Source: an uncultured Lachnospiraceae bacterium | GTDB lineage: Bacteria; Bacillota; Clostridia; Lachnospirales; Lachnospiraceae | DNA length: 64,000 nt | Assembly: GCA_910584945.1 (NCBI GenBank) | Contig: CAJUDY010000009.1 | Coordinates: 21,513-85,512 of the forward strand | Direction of reading: 5' to 3' | In this document: in pieces, positions 59,601 through 64,000 of the stretch | How the letters are laid out: the number at the start of each line of letters is the position of its first letter | How positions within the stretch are numbered: the stretch's first letter is position 1 | The notes under the pieces: generated by a model | What the model was told of the DNA's origin: nothing | The model's input: only the letters and a program-made list of their open reading frames with translations | Databases searched by the model: none | Program-made: the position numbers and the translations under genes

Positions 59601-62600
59601 TTATCGGACATACCGCTGGATAAAGTCAAGAACAATTTTCCGGGTCTCCTCATATCCGTTGGGGGTGTTGAACCGGCGTTCGGGGTGCCACTGCAGCGCC
59701 AGAATCTTCATCTCTTCCGACTCAAAGGCTTCCACGATCCGGTTCTCCTGATCGATGGCCAGAGGCGCAAAGCAGGGGGCCAGCCCCTCCTCGAAGATAC
59801 AGTCCGCATGATAGTTGTTCACCCAGATGTTCCGCTTCTCTTTCACCAGCCATACCGGATGATCCACTCCCCGGGTGCGTTCCGTGGGAAGGCTGGGGTG
59901 GTACCAGAGCTTGCCGCCGAACATGACGTTGATGTACTGCATACCCCGGCAGGTGGCGATGATCGGTATCCCGTGGGCCACGCAGTAGTGAATCACCTGC
60001 TCCTCCATCCGGTCCCGATTGGGCTGCAGCTCATCTTTGTGAGGATGGTCATAAAGGGAGGGATGAAGAGAGCCGCCGCCCACCACGATCAGCAGATCCC
60101 GCTTTTTGTTGAACAGCATCTCTACATTTTTGGTGAAATTCGAGACAGCTTTCGGAATAAAGCCCAGAAGCTCATAGAACCGGACATACCCGGATTCCAG
60201 GATATCCACCGGATCTCCGTAGGAATTCACTCCTTCTCTCTGGGTAATCAGCGCACTTAAATTCCGATACTGGATGCCCTCCTCGATCTTGCCCGCCCGG
60301 CAGTCCAGGGTCAGATAACTTAAGGAAGATACATAGTGGTAAATCTTCTCCCCACATCCGATCGCCGCCGGAATCTCAAACTCCGCACAGCGGATGGCCA
60401 TATGAGAGGCGGCCCCTCCAAACCTGGTGATAAATCCCTTGATGCCTTTGGCAAATACCCATTCGTATCCCGGGTCCGCCTTCGGTACTACCACGATCTT
60501 ATCGTGAATGTCCGCGTAAGGCGTTTCCTCTAAGAGGACCACTTCCCCCTCCACCTGCCTGGTGGTGATAAAGTTCGGCCTTGACTCATAAACTTCCACC
60601 GCCTCCAGGCTCTCTCTGCCGAGGATCACCTCCGGCAGGGACAGCTCCCGGAACTGCTGATACCGCCGATGGCGCTCTTCAATCTTCGCTTCCAGCCGGT
60701 CCCGGAACTCATCCGCCGACATATACTGAGGAATCTGAAAATCCTCAATCTCCAGCCAGGACAGATCCTGTCTGGCGATCTCCAGCGACGTTCCCGCAAA
60801 GACCAGAAGCTCCAGAATCAGGCTTAACGACTTTGTAAACTCAAATTTAAAATATTCCCGCTGTTCGATTGCCTGACGGATAAAATGCAGAAGTTCCGCC
60901 GCTCCCACATGAAGCTCCGCTTTCTGGATCGCCTGTTCCAGACGTTCTCCCAGAAGGGCGTCTGCCCTTCCTTCCGCCTTTTTCTGCCTTCTGGAAGGTC
61001 CCGGCCGAAAATTCATCTGATCATACCGCTCGGTACGAATATCATAGGTACCCACCCGGAGATGTCCGTATTTTTCATTAAATTCTGCCCGGGAGATCTC
61101 ATTTTGCGAAAATGCCCGGAAATCCCGTTCGAACTGGGTGGCAACGGTGGTGATGGACTGCATGAACTCATCCGTCTCCTCCTGGGTATACCAGGTCTCT
61201 CCCGCTTCCCCGGGGCCGTGCTCTGTCAGACTTTTTAAAAATGCCCTTGCCATAAACGCCATTCTGGCCTGTCTTGCAAACTGGGGCGTTCCATAGTGCT
61301 GAAGACCGTTTAACAGCTTGCTGACCGCAAAGAGCGTCTGATGGATCGTCGCCTTTTTCCCTTTCAGAAGCTGCTCCTGCTCCTTTCGGATCTCATTAAG
61401 CCTCGAAAGCGCCCGCCGGTCTTCCTTAAGAATCTCATCAAAGCCAAGAACCGCCCGCTCGGTCAGCCTCCGAAGACTGTCGGTCAGACGATCCCGCTCT
61501 TCCTCGGTAAATCCATAGGCCAGAAGACACCCGGTTCTCTCCTCTGTTCCAAAATCATAAGTGGTAAAAACGATCTCGAACTCGATCTTATCATGGGCGG
61601 TCAGGTTATGGCGCAGGGCATTTTCATAATACCGCACCAGTCGGATCGCCAGATCTTCCTCGATCTCCTGAGGGATCAGAGAGTAGAAGGAATACTCCAG
61701 ACAGATATAGGGCTTGTTCCCAATCCGGTGCATCAGATCCTGATCAAGCTTCCGATATCCGATTCGCTCGATGCCCCGGTTCCAGGCCCGATGGGTGATA
61801 ATCGCCCGATACAGAGAGTAGTCAAGCGGTCTTGGATTATTGCCTATAATCTCCGAGGGATTCCAGAATGCCATGTCGGAGAGCATCATCGGCGTATTGG
61901 TTACGGTATTTTTATGTTGTTCATACATCAGCGCCGCGTTCTCCAAAAGTCCGAAAAATGCATGATCATCATAAGCGCCAAGCTGCTTGTAGCTGGCCAC
62001 CAGCGGACGCATCTGAAAAAGGATGACCTGTCCCTCCCGGTCCACGGCAAATTCGATATCCAAAGCCAGCCCTTCCATAATATGTTCCAGCTCCTGCACC
62101 GCCAGAAGAAGCTCTTGCCAGGGAGAACATAAGTTCTGAATCTCCACATTCCGGATGATCTTCATCATCCTCCCCGCCATGCCTCCGGTCACGCTGTCCG
62201 TGGACCCGGTCTCATCATAGTTGATCAGATAATAAGGCCTATTGCTCTGGATATCCCTTGTAAACACCACGCCGCTGTAAGCCACATTCCTCGCCTGGCA
62301 CTGGATCAGAATCTGCTCCTTTCCCAGATCCCGGATATCTCGGGCATAGGAACCGATCACTGCGTCCACCGCGTCGATGATCTCCTCCTTGCTGGACGAA
62401 TCCACATCCAGGATACTTTTATAATGTCCGGCGTTGGACCGCTGATAGGAGTCCTCCGCGGAGGAGGAACTCCGCACCACGATGCGGCGTCCTTTGAACT
62501 GCTCCATGATTTCCTGACAGACTGCCAGCTTGTCCGCCTGATAGTCCCTAACGTATAAAATATACATCTCTTCAATGATCGATTTTTGAATTAGACTTCT

Positions 62601-62669
62601 CAACGCAAAAAGCGTATCCGCCTTTGTCTCGATGTTCTTGCCCTTCTTCTCCTTATATAAGTTCCGCAT
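59601..62669 (-). CDS. PEP synthase-like protein fused to class I glutamine amidotransferase
   Basis: The 1022-residue fusion has an N-terminal ATP-grasp domain of PEP synthase/PPDK type (about 15-235; RRIVVRSSSSAEDS, ILFQMRPLV). A long helical middle follows, then a phospho-histidine swivel domain with H756 in FGGAASHMAIRC. The C-terminal glutamine amidotransferase (peptidase C26/PuuD-like) has C907 in ATCRGMQYI and H995-E997 in QWHPER. The usual PEP-binding barrel of true PEP synthases is absent or replaced. The protein may phosphorylate an unknown small molecule through the histidine and amidate or cleave a glutamyl group. GTGAGGAC lies before the ATG. It leads the RNA ligase/HD-kinase set. 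Confidence 0.82.
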   Translation of the reverse strand: MRNLYKEKKGKNIETKADTLFALRSLIQKSIIEEMYILYVRDYQADKLAVCQEIMEQFKGRRIVVRSSSSAEDSYQRSNAGHYKSILDVDSSSKEEIIDAVDAVIGSYARDIRDLGKEQILIQCQARNVAYSGVVFTRDIQSNRPYYLINYDETGSTDSVTGGMAGRMMKIIRNVEIQNLCSPWQELLLAVQELEHIMEGLALDIEFAVDREGQVILFQMRPLVASYKQLGAYDDHAFFGLLENAALMYEQHKNTVTNTPMMLSDMAFWNPSEIIGNNPRPLDYSLYRAIITHRAWNRGIERIGYRKLDQDLMHRIGNKPYICLEYSFYSLIPQEIEEDLAIRLVRYYENALRHNLTAHDKIEFEIVFTTYDFGTEERTGCLLAYGFTEEERDRLTDSLRRLTERAVLGFDEILKEDRRALSRLNEIRKEQEQLLKGKKATIHQTLFAVSKLLNGLQHYGTPQFARQARMAFMARAFLKSLTEHGPGEAGETWYTQEETDEFMQSITTVATQFERDFRAFSQNEISRAEFNEKYGHLRVGTYDIRTERYDQMNFRPGPSRRQKKAEGRADALLGERLEQAIQKAELHVGAAELLHFIRQAIEQREYFKFEFTKSLSLILELLVFAGTSLEIARQDLSWLEIEDFQIPQYMSADEFRDRLEAKIEERHRRYQQFRELSLPEVILGRESLEAVEVYESRPNFITTRQVEGEVVLLEETPYADIHDKIVVVPKADPGYEWVFAKGIKGFITRFGGAASHMAIRCAEFEIPAAIGCGEKIYHYVSSLSYLTLDCRAGKIEEGIQYRNLSALITQREGVNSYGDPVDILESGYVRFYELLGFIPKAVSNFTKNVEMLFNKKRDLLIVVGGGSLHPSLYDHPHKDELQPNRDRMEEQVIHYCVAHGIPIIATCRGMQYINVMFGGKLWYHPSLPTERTRGVDHPVWLVKEKRNIWVNNYHADCIFEEGLAPCFAPLAIDQENRIVEAFESEEMKILALQWHPERRFNTPNGYEETRKIVLDFIQRYVR

Positions 62670-62689
62670 CTGTCCTCACTTTCATCACT

Positions 62690-62729
62690 GCAAAAAAGGG
62701 TGCAGAGACTCCTTTCGCTCTGCACCCTT
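62690..62729 (-). terminator. Terminator of the recombinase gene, or attenuator before the PEP-fusion gene
   Basis: A perfect 12-bp stem (AAGGGTGCAGAG/CTCTGCACCCTT, 62696-62707 with 62718-62729) is followed on the minus strand by TTTTTT. It lies 14 bp after the recombinase stop and only about 24 bp before the PEP-fusion ATG, leaving no room for a promoter in between. Confidence 0.85.
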
Positions 62730-62742
62730 GCAAACATTCTTT

Positions 62743-63624
62743 TCATCCTCTCGGATGAACCTTACTGTATTCGGTTTTTGTTTCCTGCTGAAACCCTGCG
62801 TAAATCTGGGTTGCCGTCAGGTCCGTGTACCCCAGCATCTCCTGAATCGTCCCCAGCTTTGCCCCGCCTGCCGCCATGTGAGCGGCGCAGGAATGACGAA
62901 ACATCCGCGGAGTAATGTCTTTTTGAATTCCCGCTTTTCCCGCATAGCTCTTCAAAAGCTTCCAGAAGCCCTGTCTGCTCATGGGCGCTCCCGAATAATT
63001 CAGGAAAAGGCAGTCCGTCTGTTCTTTCTTCAAAAAATGCTCCCTGGCCTTGTCCATATACTCCCTGAGAGCCATCCCGGCTTTGGAACCGAAAGGAACC
63101 ATGCGCTCCTTTTCCCCGTCCCGACAGATCACCCAGCCGTAGCGAAGATTCAGATCTCCCACTTCCAGGTGGACCAGTTCGCTCACCCGCATCCCTGTGG
63201 CGTACAAAAGCTCCAGCATGGCCCTGTCCCGGTATCCTTTGGGCGAGTTCAAGGTCGGCTGCGTCAGCAGGAGCTCCATCTCCTGCACCGTCAAAATCCC
63301 TGGCATTTGCCGCTCCACCTTCGGCGCCCTGAGCCGGAAGGCCGGGTCCTCTCCGATTCGGTGATCTCTTACCAGATATTCAAAAAATGCTTTCATGGAA
63401 GCGATGTATCGGGATATGGTGGATGCGGCCATCCCGCTTTTTTCCAGATACAGGACATAGGAATTCAAGACCGTCGCAGTGACCGCCCCGATGGTATTCA
63501 CACCCTGTCCTTCCACATAAGAAGCCATTTTTGACAGATCGCTGTGATAAGACATGACTGTATTGTGGGAGGCCTTCTTGACCTCCTCCAGATATGTTAT
63601 AAAATACCGTATTTCCTCGTCCAT
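62743..63624 (-). CDS. Tyrosine recombinase (XerD-like) with altered catalytic residues
   Basis: The 293-residue protein has a SAM-like N-terminal domain (EEIRYFITYLEEVKKAS..., 1-90) and a catalytic domain. It keeps R146 (ATGMRVSEL), K172 (EKERMVPF), R243 (MFRHS) and Y275 (QIYAGF). However, the first His of the HxxR motif is Arg (R240, TPRMFRH) and the usual His/Trp of LGH is Tyr (Y266, LGYTD). It has GAGGGA before the ATG. It lies next to spoIIM, where Bacillus carries xerD, so it may be the chromosomal XerD counterpart, or a diverged paralogue. Confidence 0.82.
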   Translation of the reverse strand: MDEEIRYFITYLEEVKKASHNTVMSYHSDLSKMASYVEGQGVNTIGAVTATVLNSYVLYLEKSGMAASTISRYIASMKAFFEYLVRDHRIGEDPAFRLRAPKVERQMPGILTVQEMELLLTQPTLNSPKGYRDRAMLELLYATGMRVSELVHLEVGDLNLRYGWVICRDGEKERMVPFGSKAGMALREYMDKAREHFLKKEQTDCLFLNYSGAPMSRQGFWKLLKSYAGKAGIQKDITPRMFRHSCAAHMAAGGAKLGTIQEMLGYTDLTATQIYAGFQQETKTEYSKVHPRG

Positions 63625-63653
63625 GATCGTTCCCTCAAAACTATATGCTGCTT

Positions 63654-63680
63654 GTAACTGTTCCGTACCCTCACAGTTAC
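63654..63680 (-). repeat. 27-bp dyad GTAACTGT-N11-ACAGTTAC, copy 3
   Basis: Arms are perfect over 10 bp here (TTGTAACTGT/ACAGTTACAA) around an 11-nt centre TCCGTACCCTC. It lies in the leader of the tyrosine recombinase gene, 30 bp upstream of its ATG. An adjacent nested hairpin (GCAAAATCC/GGATTTTGC at 63684-63724, enclosing ATCACC-TTC-GGTGAT) follows. Confidence 0.75.
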
Positions 63681-63835
63681 AATGCAAAATCCATTGAAAA
63701 TCACCTTCGGTGATGGGATTTTGCACTCCTGAATCATGTTCTTACGGTCTCGGCAGCAAGTGCTTCGACCTGTGTCAAACAATCACAACTGCTTACAGTA
63801 TAACTAAGAACGACGCTGATTTCAACATTTTTTTC

Positions 63836-64000
63836 TCACATTTTTCTTAAAATTTGCTGTAAAATCAACGGATTCAGATAAACCTCCGTTATGATCCCCG
63901 ATACCAGAAAGAAAAAACCAACCGCTGCCAGCAACAGATACTTCTTTCGATTGTTTCCCCGTTTCCAGATCCAGAGCAGCATCCACCCCAAGGCAGGGAT
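63836..64000 (-). CDS. spoIIM: Stage II sporulation protein M-like membrane protein (C-terminal 54 codons)
   Basis: The reading frame enters from beyond the window end and stops at 63836. It shows a basic loop (WIWKRGNNRKK), one hydrophobic helix (YLLLAAVGFFFLVSGIIT) and the ending EVYLNPLILQQILRKM, which resembles the last helix and tail of SpoIIM (family ends like ...E-x-x-x-x-P-x-L-L-K). SpoIIM works with SpoIID and SpoIIP in peptidoglycan remodelling during engulfment. In Bacillus spoIIM also lies near xerD, which supports the call. Only the tail is visible. Confidence 0.65.
   Translation of the reverse strand: MPALGWMLLWIWKRGNNRKKYLLLAAVGFFFLVSGIITEVYLNPLILQQILRKM

Overview
The window looks like a piece of chromosome from a spore-forming, Gram-positive anaerobe of the Clostridia, most like Lachnospiraceae. 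This is inferred from strong AGGAG-type ribosome binding sites (several directing TTG or GTG starts), a SpoIIM-type C-terminus, a SpoVB-like flippase, a Csp-like S8 protease, an Rrf2-NifS-NifU-MnmA cluster and an MsmR/MsmEFG-type sugar operon. No rRNA or tRNA gene was recognised. Coding is mostly on the minus strand.

Layout. 1-2323: aconitase/isopropylmalate dehydratase genes (large, small, large subunit). 2352-6296: a sigma-like protein, a DMT exporter, an amidase with SPOR domain and RarA. 6490-15683: an apparently intact type II-A CRISPR-Cas locus. It holds a 25-repeat array, csn2, cas2, cas1 and cas9, a tracrRNA transcribed away from cas9, and a WYL regulator. A self-contained 54-codon gene with promoter, SD and terminator sits past the array trailer. 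15704-22543: deacetylase, LysR regulator, MATE pump, CBS-pyrophosphatase and S8 protease. 22613-30899: a raffinose/melibiose-type operon (binding protein, two permeases, GH36, GH13) with a divergent AraC regulator. The inferred logic is import of the alpha-galactoside, release of galactose by GH36, and cleavage of sucrose by the GH13 enzyme.

30962-43867: a receiver-alarmone synthetase fusion, an exosortase with a VIT/vWA partner, a collagen-like protein, a glycosyltransferase, an aldo/keto reductase with Fe-S motifs, a giant leucine-rich repeat protein and a tRNA-dihydrouridine synthase. 44107-47782: MnmA, NifU/IscU, cysteine desulfurase and Rrf2 regulator, with a candidate IscR-type operator. 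48294-57536: flippase, a five-gene Opp/Nik-type ABC transporter, DAHP synthase, YbaK and a small membrane protein. 57570-62669: a three-gene set encoding a PEP-synthase-like protein fused to a glutamine amidotransferase, an RNA ligase and an HD-polynucleotide kinase, probably for RNA repair. The window ends with an atypical tyrosine recombinase and the tail of spoIIM.

Three dispersed non-coding families stand out. Family 1 is a structured element of about 140-200 bp in three copies, whose stems are kept by compensatory changes. Family 2 is a 57-bp element that follows a stop codon each time it occurs. Family 3 is a 27-bp dyad with arms GTAACTGT/ACAGTTAC and a constant 11-nt spacer. The most interesting items are the structured family 1, the RNA-repair gene set, the CRISPR leader and tracrRNA details, and the receiver-alarmone synthetase fusion.
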